Origin: CAYRXM01 sp964449465
GTDB lineage: Bacteria > Chloroflexota > Anaerolineae > JAFGEY01
NCBI GenBank assembly: GCA_964449465.1
Contig: CAYVBK010000012.1
Span: 1 to 64,000 of the forward strand
DNA: 64,000 nucleotides
Direction of reading: 5' to 3'
This document shows positions 15,201 to 24,494 of the stretch, in pieces; position 1 is the stretch's first letter; every line of letters begins with the position of its first letter. The notes beneath the pieces were generated by a model. It was given only the letters and a program-made list of their open reading frames with translations. It was not told the origin of the DNA and made no database searches. Position numbers and translations under genes: made by a program.

Positions 15201-15847
15201 CAATTGTTCTCCTTTATCAAAGAAATAGCCCTGACGGGCGCAAAAGATTGGCGGTGAATAGACGACGGTCCCAGCCGGCACAGGGCTTCCAGGTGGGCTG
15301 CCGTGCCATAGCCCTTGTGTCGGGCCAGACCATAGCCTGGAGAAACAGCATCCAGGTGAATCATCTCGCGGTCGCGGGTGACTTTGGCCAGGATCGAGGC
15401 GGCGGCAACGGACAGCGAAACCTGATCGCCGCGCTTGATCGCCTGCTGTGGCAAATCCACCAGAGGCAGCCGCAAGAAATCAATCAGCAGGGCCGTTGGC
15501 GACGGGTTCAGCCGGGCGATGGCCTCTTGCATGGCCTGGCGAGTGGCGGCCACGATGCCGATCTGATCAATGCAGGCCGCCGGCACCAGCGAGACGGCCC
15601 AACTGACGGCGACCTGGCCGATGGTCTCGTAGAGCCGTTCGCGCTGAAGCGCGGTGCACATTTTGGAATCGCACACGCCGCGCAGCCGCCCGGCCAGATC
15701 GGGCATATCCAGCGGCAAGATGACGGCGGCGGCAGCCACCGGCCCGGCCCACGAGCCGCGCCCGGCCTCATCCAGCCCGGCGATCAGCGTATGGCCGGCC
15801 TGTGCCAACGCTCGTTCGTGGTCGAGAGTGGGGTAAAATTTGCTCAA
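15200..15847 (-). CDS. rnhB: ribonuclease HII
   Basis: The protein is 215 aa and removes ribonucleotides from RNA:DNA hybrids. The catalytic signature GLDEAGRGSWAGP (Asp26, Glu27) is intact, as are DSK, the RGD motif and AASILAKVTRDR, with the late HKGYGTAAHLEAL. Translation starts at a TTG whose last bases overlap the TGA of the upstream GNAT gene (TTGA), suggesting coupling. No later start preserves the active site. The tail SIHRQSFAPVR is typical of the family. It sits in a run with a helicase gene (dinG-like), so the two could form a small genome-maintenance group. Confidence 0.95.
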   Translation of the reverse strand: MSKFYPTLDHERALAQAGHTLIAGLDEAGRGSWAGPVAAAAVILPLDMPDLAGRLRGVCDSKMCTALQRERLYETIGQVAVSWAVSLVPAACIDQIGIVAATRQAMQEAIARLNPSPTALLIDFLRLPLVDLPQQAIKRGDQVSLSVAAASILAKVTRDREMIHLDAVSPGYGLARHKGYGTAAHLEALCRLGPSSIHRQSFAPVRAISLIKENN

Positions 15848-16374
15848 GCCTCAAACTCGCTGCGCAAAACGCTCATCACCAGCTCATCGCAATAGCGACC
15901 ATGCCGAAAAACGATCTGCCGCAGGCGACCTTCCAGCTTGAAACCACATTTCTCATAGGCGCGGATGCCGCGGGCATTGTCTTCAAACACGCGCAGTTCA
16001 ACGCGGTTGAGGTTGAGGGTGTGAAAGGCATGGCTCAAGGCGACATGGATAGCGTCGCTGCCATAGCCCTTGCTCCAATAATTCTTTTCGCCGATGACAA
16101 TGCCCAGCGTGGTATGACTATTGACCCAATTGATGTCGTGCAGCCCCAAATTGCCAATGTGAACAGGCATATCGCCATCAGATGCCTCGATGGCAAACAA
16201 CTCGGTGTCGCGGGCATCTATCAGCCGTTCAAACCAGCGTTCTTCTTCGGCCAGCGACATGGGGCGGTTGATCAGCAGATATTCGCGCACCTCGGGGTCG
16301 TTGAACCAGCGCACAAAAGTGGGAATGTCGGTGCGCTCGACATGGCGCAGACGAACTTTTTGTCCGAAAAGCAT
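15844..16374 (-). CDS. GNAT acetyltransferase (RimJ/RimL type)
   Basis: The protein is 176 aa. The start KVRLRHVERTDIPTFVRWFNDPEV, followed by GNLGLHDI, HTTLGIVIGEKNYWSKGYGSDAI and NLNRVELRVFEDNARGIRAYEKCGFKLEG, is classical for the RimJ/RimL/SpeG-like GNAT branch that acetylates N-terminal amino groups or polyamines. Acetyl-CoA binding is through the GEKNYWSKGYGSDA loop. ATG 16374 has AAAGAGG about six bases upstream; the frame is open upstream but overlaps the membrane-protein gene. It is coupled to rnhB. Confidence 0.88.
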   Translation of the reverse strand: MLFGQKVRLRHVERTDIPTFVRWFNDPEVREYLLINRPMSLAEEERWFERLIDARDTELFAIEASDGDMPVHIGNLGLHDINWVNSHTTLGIVIGEKNYWSKGYGSDAIHVALSHAFHTLNLNRVELRVFEDNARGIRAYEKCGFKLEGRLRQIVFRHGRYCDELVMSVLRSEFEA

Positions 16375-16385
16375 TTTACACCTCT

Positions 16386-16778
16386 TTAGAATGATATATT
16401 GATGCGCGCCCACCAGGCCGATAGAAGAGACAAAGCCAGGCATAACAAAGCCATGGCCATATCGCGCAGACGCGCCCAGGGCAGATGGTCGGTGTACAGG
16501 CGATAGATCCAAAAGCCCACTCCCGACACGGTGGCCACCAACAAGGCCATGTGCGCGTCGGTAGAGGGCGACGTGAAATGGGTGGTCAGCGCGGCGGCAG
16601 CCAAGACGCCAATGCACAAGGCGGCATAGCCGGTGAGGGCGGCCAGGGGGGCCTGGCGAGGCAGTTGATCGCGGATGCGCGAGACACGTTGCTCCAGATA
16701 ATACAGCCCGCCGGCGATAAAACTCAGGGCATACACGGCCAGAATGCCCGGCACGATCCACAAATTGAGGGCGTTCAT
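16386..16778 (-). CDS. small membrane protein of unknown function
   Basis: The protein is 130 aa with four hydrophobic segments (about residues 7-27, 45-65, 75-93 and 105-124) and short charged loops (EQRVSRIRDQLPRQ, YTDHLPWARLRD). No conserved motif is recognised. ATG 16778 overlaps the last codons of the helicase gene by four bases, so the two are translationally coupled. It is probably an inner-membrane protein; the role is unknown. Confidence 0.7.
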   Translation of the reverse strand: MNALNLWIVPGILAVYALSFIAGGLYYLEQRVSRIRDQLPRQAPLAALTGYAALCIGVLAAAALTTHFTSPSTDAHMALLVATVSGVGFWIYRLYTDHLPWARLRDMAMALLCLALSLLSAWWARINISF

Positions 16779-19102
16779 ATGTCGGCATGTCCTTGAGCAT
16801 CCCGGTCGTTCATCGGGTCGGCGGCAGGTGGCTCAGAAGCGACGCCCGCAATGGGAATGACAGATGCAGAGGCAAACTCGCCCAAGGCAGCCTGGATGTC
16901 GGCGATGGGCCATTCACGCGGCCAGGCCGGCAAGCGCACTTCGATCTTGAACTCGGCGGGCCTGCGCCGACCTTGCCGGATGACCTCTTGAAGTTGGGCC
17001 GTGCCGGCGCGAACACCGACCAACCGCGCCGCCAGAGGTGTGTCAGCCTGACCGCTACCCTCGCGCTGCCGGCCATCGGCCAGGCGCACAAGTTGCCAGC
17101 GAAACGAGGCTGTGCCGGCGCCCTGCTCCGGCTCGCTCCACACGTTCAAGGCATAATCGGCCTCGAACGGCGGCGCAGCAAAAAATTTTTGCACATCGGC
17201 AAAGCGCGAGGTAGCGCGGGCCGGCGGCAGCGATTGCAGCACCGAACTGCCGTATCGCTTGGCGGTGAGGCGATTGTCGAGGATGGCCACTACGCCGCGG
17301 TCGGTTTTGGTGCGGATCAGCCGGCCAAAGCCTTGTTTGAGGGCCAGAGTCATCAGGGGCAGAGTGTACTCGGTAAAAGCATTGCCGTTCTGCTCGGCGA
17401 TGCGGTTGGAGCGGGCCTCGTGCAATGGGTCGCTGGGCGAAGGAAAGGGCAACTTGTCAATGATCACCAGCGACAAGGCATCGCCTGGCACATCTACCCC
17501 TTCCCAAAAGGACTTGGTGGCAAACAAGACACAGTGCGGCGTGCTTTTGAACAGTCGCAGCAACTCGGAGCGCGGCTGCTCGCCTTGCGCCAACACCGGC
17601 CATGGCAACAGCGGGCGCAGCCGGTCGCACACATACTGCATACCCGACCAGCTGGTGAACAGGCAAAAAGCCCGCCCCCGGCTGACCTGGAGCAGGCGGA
17701 CGGTTTCGTTGGCTACGGCATCAAAATACTGCTCGCGGTTTTGCCAGTCATAGGTGGGCAGATCGGGCAAATAGATCACCGATTGGCGGGCAAAGTCGAA
17801 CACCGGCTCGCCGATCAGGGTGATGGCGTCATCCGGCACGCCACAGCGCGACTTGAACAGGTCAAAATTGCCGCCGGCAGACAGGGTAGCCGAAGTGCAA
17901 ATGACTGTGTGTTCGCCAAAGAGGTGTTTGCCCAGCGATTCGGCGGCCGAGATGGGCGTGGCATGCAAGATCAGGTTGACGTGCCGTTGCCGCACCTGCT
18001 CGACATAGCGCACCACATCGCCATCCTGGTCGCTGCGGCTGACGGTCTTGATGTCGTCGCTGGCCGAGTTGACCGCCTGGATCAGCATGCCAAAGCGGAT
18101 GTTTTCCTCTTCCATGTCCTTGTCGTTCTGATAAGGATTGTTCTTTTCTAGTTCTTTGCCGATCTCGCGCAACGTGCGGCCAAGTGCCAACCCTTCTTCC
18201 CAATCGCCTTGCAGCCGGACATGCGATTCGGCCACGGCAGCGCGGGCGCGCTCGAAAAAGAGGCGGTTCTGCTCGGCCACCCGATCCAGCTTGTCGGCGG
18301 AGGCATGGTCACGCAACAGGCGGCGCAAGAGCAATGACGGCACGGTGTAATCGGTGACAGTGGTCTCAAAAATGGACGAGGCCACATCTTCGATCTGATG
18401 CGCCTCGTCGCAGACCAGAATTTCACTGTCGGGCAGGCTGACGCCGCCGATGGCGCGCAGGCGCAGGTCGCTAATCAAAAGATGGTGGTTGGTGATCACC
18501 ACGCGGGCGTCGGCGGCAGCCTGACGCACCTTCATCACAAAACAGCGGTCATAATACAAACAGTCGCGGTGCAGGCACTCTTCGGCCGGGCAGGTGATGT
18601 GCGAGAGCGTATCGCCATCCAGCATCATGGGCAGTTCTTCCAGATCGCCGGTTTCGGTGTGCCGCACCCAGCGGTCCAGTTCGTCCAGATCGTAAACCTG
18701 CACGCCATCTATTTGGGCAAAACGACGCTGTTCGGGTATTTCTGATTGATATTTGCGCAAACAAACATAATTTTGCCGCCCTTTGATCAGGACAATCTCA
18801 AAATCAAGGCCGAGGGCCTGGCGCACAAATGGCACGTCTTTTTCATAGAGTTGAGCTTGCAGGGCCTTGTTGGCGGTAGAAATGATCACGTTCTTGTCGT
18901 GAAGCAAAATCGGCGCCAGGTAGGCGATGCTTTTGCCGGTGCCGGTGCCGGCCTCGATCAAGGCGTGGCGGCTCTCGGTGATGCTTTGCCAGACAGTCTG
19001 GGCCATCTTGATCTGAGCAGGACGATGCTCGTATTCGCCCAGCAAAAGAGCGATGGCGCCACGCGGCCCCAGAATGTGGTTAAAATCGGGTGATTGAGTC
19101 AT
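16775..19102 (-). CDS. DinG/XPD-type superfamily 2 DNA helicase
   Basis: The protein is 775 aa. Walker A is EAGTGTGKS (residues 50-58) and Walker B the DEAH box VCDEAHQIEDVA. Four cysteines between them (YVCLRKY, ITCPAEECLHRDC, YDRCF) form an iron-sulfur cluster as in DinG and XPD. Motifs V and VI are visible as ATKSFWEGVDVPG and QGFGRLIRTKTDRG. It should unwind 5'-3' at DNA forks or R-loops. The last roughly 125 residues (after SRFADVQKFF) are not typical of DinG and show no family I know; they end in a run rich in Ala and Pro. It is co-transcribed with GH57 upstream (7 bp gap). Confidence 0.9.
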   Translation of the reverse strand: MTQSPDFNHILGPRGAIALLLGEYEHRPAQIKMAQTVWQSITESRHALIEAGTGTGKSIAYLAPILLHDKNVIISTANKALQAQLYEKDVPFVRQALGLDFEIVLIKGRQNYVCLRKYQSEIPEQRRFAQIDGVQVYDLDELDRWVRHTETGDLEELPMMLDGDTLSHITCPAEECLHRDCLYYDRCFVMKVRQAAADARVVITNHHLLISDLRLRAIGGVSLPDSEILVCDEAHQIEDVASSIFETTVTDYTVPSLLLRRLLRDHASADKLDRVAEQNRLFFERARAAVAESHVRLQGDWEEGLALGRTLREIGKELEKNNPYQNDKDMEEENIRFGMLIQAVNSASDDIKTVSRSDQDGDVVRYVEQVRQRHVNLILHATPISAAESLGKHLFGEHTVICTSATLSAGGNFDLFKSRCGVPDDAITLIGEPVFDFARQSVIYLPDLPTYDWQNREQYFDAVANETVRLLQVSRGRAFCLFTSWSGMQYVCDRLRPLLPWPVLAQGEQPRSELLRLFKSTPHCVLFATKSFWEGVDVPGDALSLVIIDKLPFPSPSDPLHEARSNRIAEQNGNAFTEYTLPLMTLALKQGFGRLIRTKTDRGVVAILDNRLTAKRYGSSVLQSLPPARATSRFADVQKFFAAPPFEADYALNVWSEPEQGAGTASFRWQLVRLADGRQREGSGQADTPLAARLVGVRAGTAQLQEVIRQGRRRPAEFKIEVRLPAWPREWPIADIQAALGEFASASVIPIAGVASEPPAADPMNDRDAQGHADI

Positions 19103-19108
19103 CTTGGT

Positions 19109-20503
19109 TTATATCTGCCGACGCGAGGTCAGGCTATCATAGACGTCGCGGCCGGTCTCATCGGTGATCCAGCTTTTGACGGCGGTCAGGTCGCTGCGCA
19201 GGCTGTCGGACATGTCTATGCCGGTGGCCAGCCGGGTTTGCTCGATAGCCATCGCGGCATAGCCAATGTTGTTGCGCGGCTCGATGCGGCTGAGATCCTC
19301 GAAAAACCAGCCGCACGAGGTATACATGGCCTGGCAATAGCGCTCGGCCTCCAGCAGGTGAATGATGCGGATGGCTTGATCGGTGGGAATGGTTTGGGTG
19401 GAAAACTGACGCAAAAGCTCCTGCCCGTCTATTTTGCCCAGCATGACATTGATATAACTGTCGCGCAGCAACCAGGGCTGACCGATCCAGCGACGACATT
19501 CGCTTTCGTACAGGGCATCAACGCCGCCGGCCAGCCGATCAAAGGCGGTGCGCAGGCGAGGCTTCCACTGTTGATTGCCGGGCGTGCAAGAGCAGCCAAT
19601 GCTCCAACGGGACACCCCATGTCCACAACTCCAGGCCGTATTCTCTACCAGAGTCACCTCGCGCTGCGGGGGGTGGCTCTGCACATAATCGCCCCAAGCC
19701 ACCACGCGCAGCCCCACCTGGGCAGCCTGCTCGCGCAGCAGTGACTGTAAAAAGTATTGGCGGTTTTGCTGGTGATGCCCAAAGGTTTCGCCATCGGTGG
19801 CAATGATGATCAGGCCGGTCTCAGCCTGGATCACACTGCGACACCATTGGGCAAACTGGGCCGCATCGTGGGTCAGATCCGGGTCAAAAGCCAGGCGGTT
19901 CGAAATTTCTTCATCGCGCAACAAAATGGTCAGGCGTCTTCCGTTGGGCAAACGCAACCAGTAGGGCGAGCGACTGTCCACCCAATCGCCGTTGAGATAG
20001 CGCACCTGAAACGGACACAGGATGGTATAGCGGAGGCCCTGGCTCTCTAAAACCATCAGCGTGTCCAGGTCTACGGCCATTTCGGGCAGCCACATTCCTT
20101 CGGGCATGCGCCCAAAGCGGCTGCAAAAATCGGCCACGCCCCAGGCGATCTGTGTGATCTTGTCGCGGTGCGTGGCCAGCGGAAGGATGGAATGGTTGAA
20201 CGCTTGCGCTACGGCATTGCCGACGCCAAATGTGCGGCGATGGTACTGATCGGCGGCGACGATGCGCTGATAGGTGGTGGGAAAGCGTCTTTGCAGCCAG
20301 CCGGCCAGGGTAGGACCAAAGTTGAAACTGATCAGGTCAAAATTGCCCAGGTCGGCATTAGGTTTGTAACATTCGTGATGGATTTTTTCGTTAAAGTTCT
20401 TGAAAGGTTCTGCGCCGGGTTCGTCGGGAATAAGGCCGGTAAACGGATTCTCGCGCGGCGGCTGGTAAAAGTGACCATGGACACACAAGTTGAGATCGGT
20501 CAT
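19109..20503 (-). CDS. glycoside hydrolase family 57 protein
   Basis: The protein is 464 aa. The start HGHFYQPPRENPF is the conserved first GH57 block. EGMWLPEMAVD holds the likely nucleophile Glu141, and IIIATDGETFGHH the acid/base Asp237. The C-terminal half contains an all-helical domain (NTAWSCGHGVSRW, SYINVMLGK, ERYCQAMYTSCGWFFEDLSRIE), as in the amylopullulanase/branching-enzyme-type and DUF3536-containing members. It is probably a 4-alpha-glucanotransferase or alpha-amylase acting in the cytoplasm, since no signal peptide is present. It follows the glycogen-synthase-like gene by 33 bp, consistent with glycogen or alpha-glucan metabolism. Confidence 0.88.
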   Translation of the reverse strand: MTDLNLCVHGHFYQPPRENPFTGLIPDEPGAEPFKNFNEKIHHECYKPNADLGNFDLISFNFGPTLAGWLQRRFPTTYQRIVAADQYHRRTFGVGNAVAQAFNHSILPLATHRDKITQIAWGVADFCSRFGRMPEGMWLPEMAVDLDTLMVLESQGLRYTILCPFQVRYLNGDWVDSRSPYWLRLPNGRRLTILLRDEEISNRLAFDPDLTHDAAQFAQWCRSVIQAETGLIIIATDGETFGHHQQNRQYFLQSLLREQAAQVGLRVVAWGDYVQSHPPQREVTLVENTAWSCGHGVSRWSIGCSCTPGNQQWKPRLRTAFDRLAGGVDALYESECRRWIGQPWLLRDSYINVMLGKIDGQELLRQFSTQTIPTDQAIRIIHLLEAERYCQAMYTSCGWFFEDLSRIEPRNNIGYAAMAIEQTRLATGIDMSDSLRSDLTAVKSWITDETGRDVYDSLTSRRQI

Positions 20504-20536
20504 TGATCCCTCGGCTGTAACTGGAATGGAATGAAT

Positions 20537-22318
20537 TTATTTCAAGCTGGAAAGGAAATAATCTCGCGCCACAGTTTCCCAGCTCATTTTCTGGCTGAGT
20601 GCATATCCGTGATCGAGCAAATTTTGGCGACCGGCATCGTCATACGGCAGGCGATTGATGATCTCATAGGCCACCTGGCGCGACTGGATGCCTTCAATGT
20701 GATCGCGGCGGCTCTGGTCAATGGACAGAGCGGCATGGATGCTTTGCCCCCACTCGCCGGCCTGAGTATAATCGGCCACAATGATGTTGGGCAGACTCAG
20801 GCCGCCGGCGCGCTGAATAAAGCCAATGCAGCCGCACACATTCGACACCACGCAGATGGTGCCAAAGCTGAGCGTCTCAACCTGGGCAATGCCAAAAGGC
20901 TCGTACACACTCTGCCCAAACTCGACATCAGCGCCTCGCCGCAAGTCGGCAAAGGTCATTTCGGCAGGCATGCGCCGCCCGCAGCGCTCTTGGTTCCAGC
21001 CAAATTGGTTGATCAGGATGATTTGTGAAGAGCGGGCGCGCTGATTAAACTGCTCGATGGCGCGGTAAAAGGGGATTTCGTGCGCCACCAGGTCCGGCAC
21101 ATAATCGCCTTCGACATAGATGGGGTATTCCAGGTGATGCACCGGCCAGCCATAAGCCGCCTCCATCGCCATAACGGCATGCGAAGGACGCCCCATCGGA
21201 ATGACGCTGGCCAGGACAAACAGCACGGCGCGCTGATTTCGCTCGGCCAGCAAATGATCCAGGTGTTCCATCACTCGCAGATCACGCCAGATGCCCTTGG
21301 ATGGCACAAAACGAGTGACGTGCGTAAACACATAGTTGGGCGTATAGTGGAGCAACTGCCAGCAATACCGCTCCAGCAGGCTGTGCGAAGCCTTTTTCTG
21401 CTCTAGAGTGATGGCCTGTGAGGGAATGCCGTTGTACACCAGGTCAATGTTGGCGCGGGCCCAGTTGACGCCCAAAAAGCGCATTTCATCCACCACCCGG
21501 TCGCCGACGGCCAGAATATTGTCGCAGTGCGTTGGCGCCGGTTCAAGCAGCCCGTGTTTGAAATAGCCGGCCTGGCTGCCAAAGATATTGTCCAGGTATA
21601 GGCCGTGCTGACGGGCCTGCGCCAGCACGTTATAGAACATGGTATCGTGGCCAGAATGATATTCAACAATCGGTCGCACCGTCGCCACCTCGTGGCCGTA
21701 AAAGATGGTGCGATATTTGCCCGGCGCGTGCAGCATGGCACTATAGCACAGCGGCAGGCCCATAAATTCGTGGGCGATGATAAACCGTCGCGGGCCGGAC
21801 TGCTCGGCAACCGCATCCAGAGCCAGATAGGCCGGCTCGGCGGCGCAGATCAGGCTATTATACTCTGAGTCATGTTCATAGCGGTCCGACTGGATGCCCA
21901 GCCGCTCGTACAATCGGGCTTTGAAGGCATTGACCCACTCTGGAGCGGCCTGCTGTCCGTCTACCAAAATGATCTCGTGGCGAGCGTCGCCCCAGGCACG
22001 CCGACCATACAGGATATGCACATGATAGCGACATTCCAGCACGTGCATACGATTGCTCAGCGACGTATCGAGTTGGTCTATGCCATGATAGGATGAATAC
22101 AAAATGTCCACGCGATTGCGCGGCGCAGTCAGGCGAGACATTTCTTCGCGATTCTGGGTATTCATCCCACCAACCAGGATGGTGCGGCCCACCTGGCCAA
22201 CATACGTTGGGGCACTGAGCAGCCCCTCCAAAACAGCGCCAATGCCACCCATTTTGATACCCGCTTCGTGCGTGGCATGGACGACAAGATCGAACCCGGT
22301 CGTGGATTGCCCGTTCAT
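20537..22318 (-). CDS. glycogen-synthase-like glycosyltransferase (GT4/GT5)
   Basis: The protein is 593 aa. The N-terminal HEAGIKMGGIGAVLEGLL corresponds to the KxGGL-type ADP/UDP-glucose binding loop of starch and glycogen synthases. The middle has FIIAHEFMGLPLCYSAML and FYGHEVATVRPI. The C-terminal Rossmann domain has HVTRFVPSKGIWRDL, and DVEFGQSVYEPFGIAQVETLSFG carries the catalytic E-x7-E-type motif. It is longer than bacterial GlgA (about 480 aa) because of an insertion in the middle. Start ATG 22318 is preceded by a G-rich site; GTG 22324 is possible. It is the first gene of the run driven from the promoter at 22391-22419 and is followed by GH57. Confidence 0.82.
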   Translation of the reverse strand: MNGQSTTGFDLVVHATHEAGIKMGGIGAVLEGLLSAPTYVGQVGRTILVGGMNTQNREEMSRLTAPRNRVDILYSSYHGIDQLDTSLSNRMHVLECRYHVHILYGRRAWGDARHEIILVDGQQAAPEWVNAFKARLYERLGIQSDRYEHDSEYNSLICAAEPAYLALDAVAEQSGPRRFIIAHEFMGLPLCYSAMLHAPGKYRTIFYGHEVATVRPIVEYHSGHDTMFYNVLAQARQHGLYLDNIFGSQAGYFKHGLLEPAPTHCDNILAVGDRVVDEMRFLGVNWARANIDLVYNGIPSQAITLEQKKASHSLLERYCWQLLHYTPNYVFTHVTRFVPSKGIWRDLRVMEHLDHLLAERNQRAVLFVLASVIPMGRPSHAVMAMEAAYGWPVHHLEYPIYVEGDYVPDLVAHEIPFYRAIEQFNQRARSSQIILINQFGWNQERCGRRMPAEMTFADLRRGADVEFGQSVYEPFGIAQVETLSFGTICVVSNVCGCIGFIQRAGGLSLPNIIVADYTQAGEWGQSIHAALSIDQSRRDHIEGIQSRQVAYEIINRLPYDDAGRQNLLDHGYALSQKMSWETVARDYFLSSLK

Positions 22319-22390
22319 TGCCACCCCCTTTTGCTCGTTTGTCGTACAGTTTTGTCGGCTGCGACCTTGTTTAGAGGACTTGCGTGACGT

Positions 22391-22419
22391 ATGATAACAC
22401 GAGTGTCAGAAATAGTCAA
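22391..22419 (-). promoter_or_regulatory. sigma-70 promoter for the glycosyltransferase operon
   Basis: On the minus strand TTGACT is separated by exactly 17 bases from TATCAT, ending about 73 bp upstream of the glycosyltransferase start. Both hexamers are close to consensus and no better promoter is seen for this long operon. Confidence 0.7.
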
Positions 22420-22434
22420 GGGTTTGTTTGGGGT

Positions 22435-22463
22435 TTGCTTTTTGACTAGAGGTATGCTATCAT
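22435..22463 (+). promoter_or_regulatory. candidate promoter for the GalT-like gene
   Basis: TTGCTT (22435-22440), a 17-base spacer and TATCAT (22458-22463) lie 38 bp before the start of the GalT-like gene. The promoter is divergent from the one at 22391-22419, with about 16 bp between them, so the two may share regulation. Confidence 0.5.
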
Positions 22464-22500
22464 TTTGCGTTGATCGGAAAGTCATTGATGAGAATTGAGG

Positions 22501-23625
22501 ATGGAGAGCTTGGAAGATTTGAGACAGATTGACCATCTTGATGTATTGGTTGAGGCTTTGCCGGCGGATGAGCGGGCCATTTTCGACCGCATTTTTCATC
22601 TCCAAATCTCTACTGGACGGCTGGCGGCGCCGCTCTCTATGCACGACTGGCTGATGGAGAATTTCGGCAATGTGGAGCAGGTTGGTACGCAACGGGTGAT
22701 CAAAGTGACCAACCGCATCGCCATGGAAGGAGCCTTGTTCAACCCGCTGCGCGGCCGCCGCCCCATTGACATGCCGCCGGATGAGGATGTGCAGGCCGCC
22801 ATCGAGCGCACACGTGGCGGGCCATTTTGCCATCCTCAAGAGATGACCCCCGAAGACGTTTTTGCCGACGGTGACGCCGGGCGCGTGCGCGGCCGATACT
22901 GCATCACGGCCAGCAATGTGGCGCGATGCGACGGCTATCACGGACTGGTGATCTTTGACGAGCACAACCCCTTGCTGATCACCCACGAGCGCGTGCGCGA
23001 TTACATTGACACGGCCATGCACTGGGCGCAGCGCGCCCATCACGCCGACGCCGAAGCGCGATATTTCTTTTTGATGTGGAACTGCCTGTGGAAGGGCGGC
23101 GCATCGGTGGTGCATGGACACATGCAGGTGATGTTGGGGCGCGGCATGCATTATGCGCGGGTAGAACACTGGCGACGGCAGGCTTTGCTGTATCGCCTGG
23201 CGCACGGCGAAAACCTGTTCGACGACCTGTATCGCATCCACGAGGCACTGGGGCTGGGCATGCGCGTGGGGCAAACCCGGGTGCTGGCCTCGTTGACGCC
23301 GATCAAGGAAAAGGAAATCTGGCTCATTTCGCCGGGGCGCTGGATACGCAGCGGTGATTTTCAAGACGCCATTGCCTGGGCGTTGGATAAATACATCCAC
23401 GCTTTGGGGTCGCAGAGTTTCAACATGGCCTTGTTTCAACGCCCCATTGACAACCCGCCCGCAGACGCACCCGCCGAGGATTGGGATGAATTCCCGGCCG
23501 TGGTGCGGATCGTGGATCGCGGCGACCTCCAGGTGCGCACAGCCGATGTGGGTTGTATGGAGTTGTACGGCTCTAGCGTGATTTTCAGCGATCCGTTCAG
23601 AGTGATGGACCTGCTGAGGTCCTAG
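22501..23625 (+). CDS. galactose-1-phosphate-uridylyltransferase/HIT-like nucleotidyltransferase
   Basis: The protein is 374 aa. The motif WNCLWKGGASVVHGHMQVML has the His-x-His-x-Gln triad (His205, His207, Gln209) of the GalT/HIT superfamily. An earlier part reads RGRYCITASNVARCDGYHGLVIFDEHNPL. It lacks the zinc Cys set of classical GalT, so it may be a sugar- or ADP-transferring relative such as a glucose-1-phosphate adenylyl- or phosphorylase-like enzyme. Start ATG 22501 is chosen over TTG 22495. It is divergent from the glycogen-synthase-like operon and 12 bp upstream of a response-regulator gene. A role in activating sugars for that operon is inferred from context. Confidence 0.72.
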   Translation: MESLEDLRQIDHLDVLVEALPADERAIFDRIFHLQISTGRLAAPLSMHDWLMENFGNVEQVGTQRVIKVTNRIAMEGALFNPLRGRRPIDMPPDEDVQAAIERTRGGPFCHPQEMTPEDVFADGDAGRVRGRYCITASNVARCDGYHGLVIFDEHNPLLITHERVRDYIDTAMHWAQRAHHADAEARYFFLMWNCLWKGGASVVHGHMQVMLGRGMHYARVEHWRRQALLYRLAHGENLFDDLYRIHEALGLGMRVGQTRVLASLTPIKEKEIWLISPGRWIRSGDFQDAIAWALDKYIHALGSQSFNMALFQRPIDNPPADAPAEDWDEFPAVVRIVDRGDLQVRTADVGCMELYGSSVIFSDPFRVMDLLRS

Positions 23626-23637
23626 ACAGAGAAACTT

Positions 23638-24324
23638 ATGAGTCACAAGATACTGCTGATTGACGACGACCAGGCACTGCTCAATATGCTGCAATTTGTC
23701 TTCAAACAGGCCGGTTATCAGGTTGAGACGGCCCGGTCCGGGTTGGAAGGGCTGCAAAAAGCATTCAACTTTCGCCCCGACCTGGTGGTGATGGACGTGG
23801 CCATGCCGGTCATGGACGGCATGACCGCCTGTGAGCGGCTGCGTGAACTGACCGACGTGCCGATCATTATGGTCACAGCCCGCACAGCCGAAGAAGATGT
23901 GTTGAGCGGATTTCGCAAGGGCGCAGACGATTATGTCACCAAGCCGTTTCGGGTCAAAGAATTGTTGGCCCGTGTCGAGGCTCTGCTGCGCCGCACTCAT
24001 ACATCATCTCAGATGGATGATTTGCGCATGTTTCGAGATGGTGAGATCGAGATCAATTTTTCCCGCCGACTCTTGACTGTGCGTGGTCAACAGGTCAAGC
24101 TAACCCCCATCGAGTTTGATTTGCTGAGTTGCCTGGCACGCAATGCCGGACGAGTGGTCACTCGTGAGACCTTGCTGTCTGAAGTATGGGGACAAGACTA
24201 TGCCGAAAACACCCAGGCCCTCAAACTGTACATCCGCTATCTGCGACAAAAGATCGAACAAGACCCGGCCAACCCGGAATACATTCTTACCGAGTGGGGC
24301 GTAGGATACAAGTTTGAACTTTGA
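23638..24324 (+). CDS. OmpR/PhoB-family response regulator
   Basis: The protein is 228 aa. The receiver domain has the acidic pair DDD at 9-11, phospho-acceptor Asp53 in VVMDVAMP, Thr in VTARTAEED and Lys in VTKPFR. The C-terminal winged helix (from about 125) contains LTPIEFDLLSCLARN, RETLLSEVWG, LKLYIRYLRQKIE and the terminal EWGVGYKFEL. This class binds direct repeats spaced by about one helical turn; such repeats are found at 27947-27987. It lies 12 bp after the GalT-like gene and about 310 bp before a paralogous regulator. Confidence 0.93.
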   Translation: MSHKILLIDDDQALLNMLQFVFKQAGYQVETARSGLEGLQKAFNFRPDLVVMDVAMPVMDGMTACERLRELTDVPIIMVTARTAEEDVLSGFRKGADDYVTKPFRVKELLARVEALLRRTHTSSQMDDLRMFRDGEIEINFSRRLLTVRGQQVKLTPIEFDLLSCLARNAGRVVTRETLLSEVWGQDYAENTQALKLYIRYLRQKIEQDPANPEYILTEWGVGYKFEL

Positions 24325-24348
24325 GCCTTTGGGTATATTGGCCTGGCA

Positions 24349-24450
24349 GTCTGTCGGAGAGACTACTCTTTGCCCCACTTGAGGATGTCGGGATCCCGAA
24401 CTTGTTCGGAGACACTCCACTCAGTGCGCTAAAATTGCCCCGAGTTGGGG
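24349..24450 (+). repeat. dispersed palindromic repeat, copy 2
   Basis: This begins with GTCTGTCGGAGAGACTACTC and continues TTTGCCCCACTTGAGGATG, then the hairpin TCCCGAACTTGTTCGGA and CACTCAGTGCGCTAAAATTG. It matches copy 1 at 8961-9056 (inverted) and, in its first 60 bases, copy 3 at 52286-52352. It lies just after the first response-regulator gene. Confidence 0.75.
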
Positions 24451-24494
24451 GCTCGCCACCGCTCAGAGGTCTCCAACAGCCTGTTAGAAGGCTG

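Noticed and set aside
22315..24000. A 561-codon open frame on the minus strand
   Set aside because: It runs opposite to the GalT-like and response-regulator genes, whose motifs are clear.
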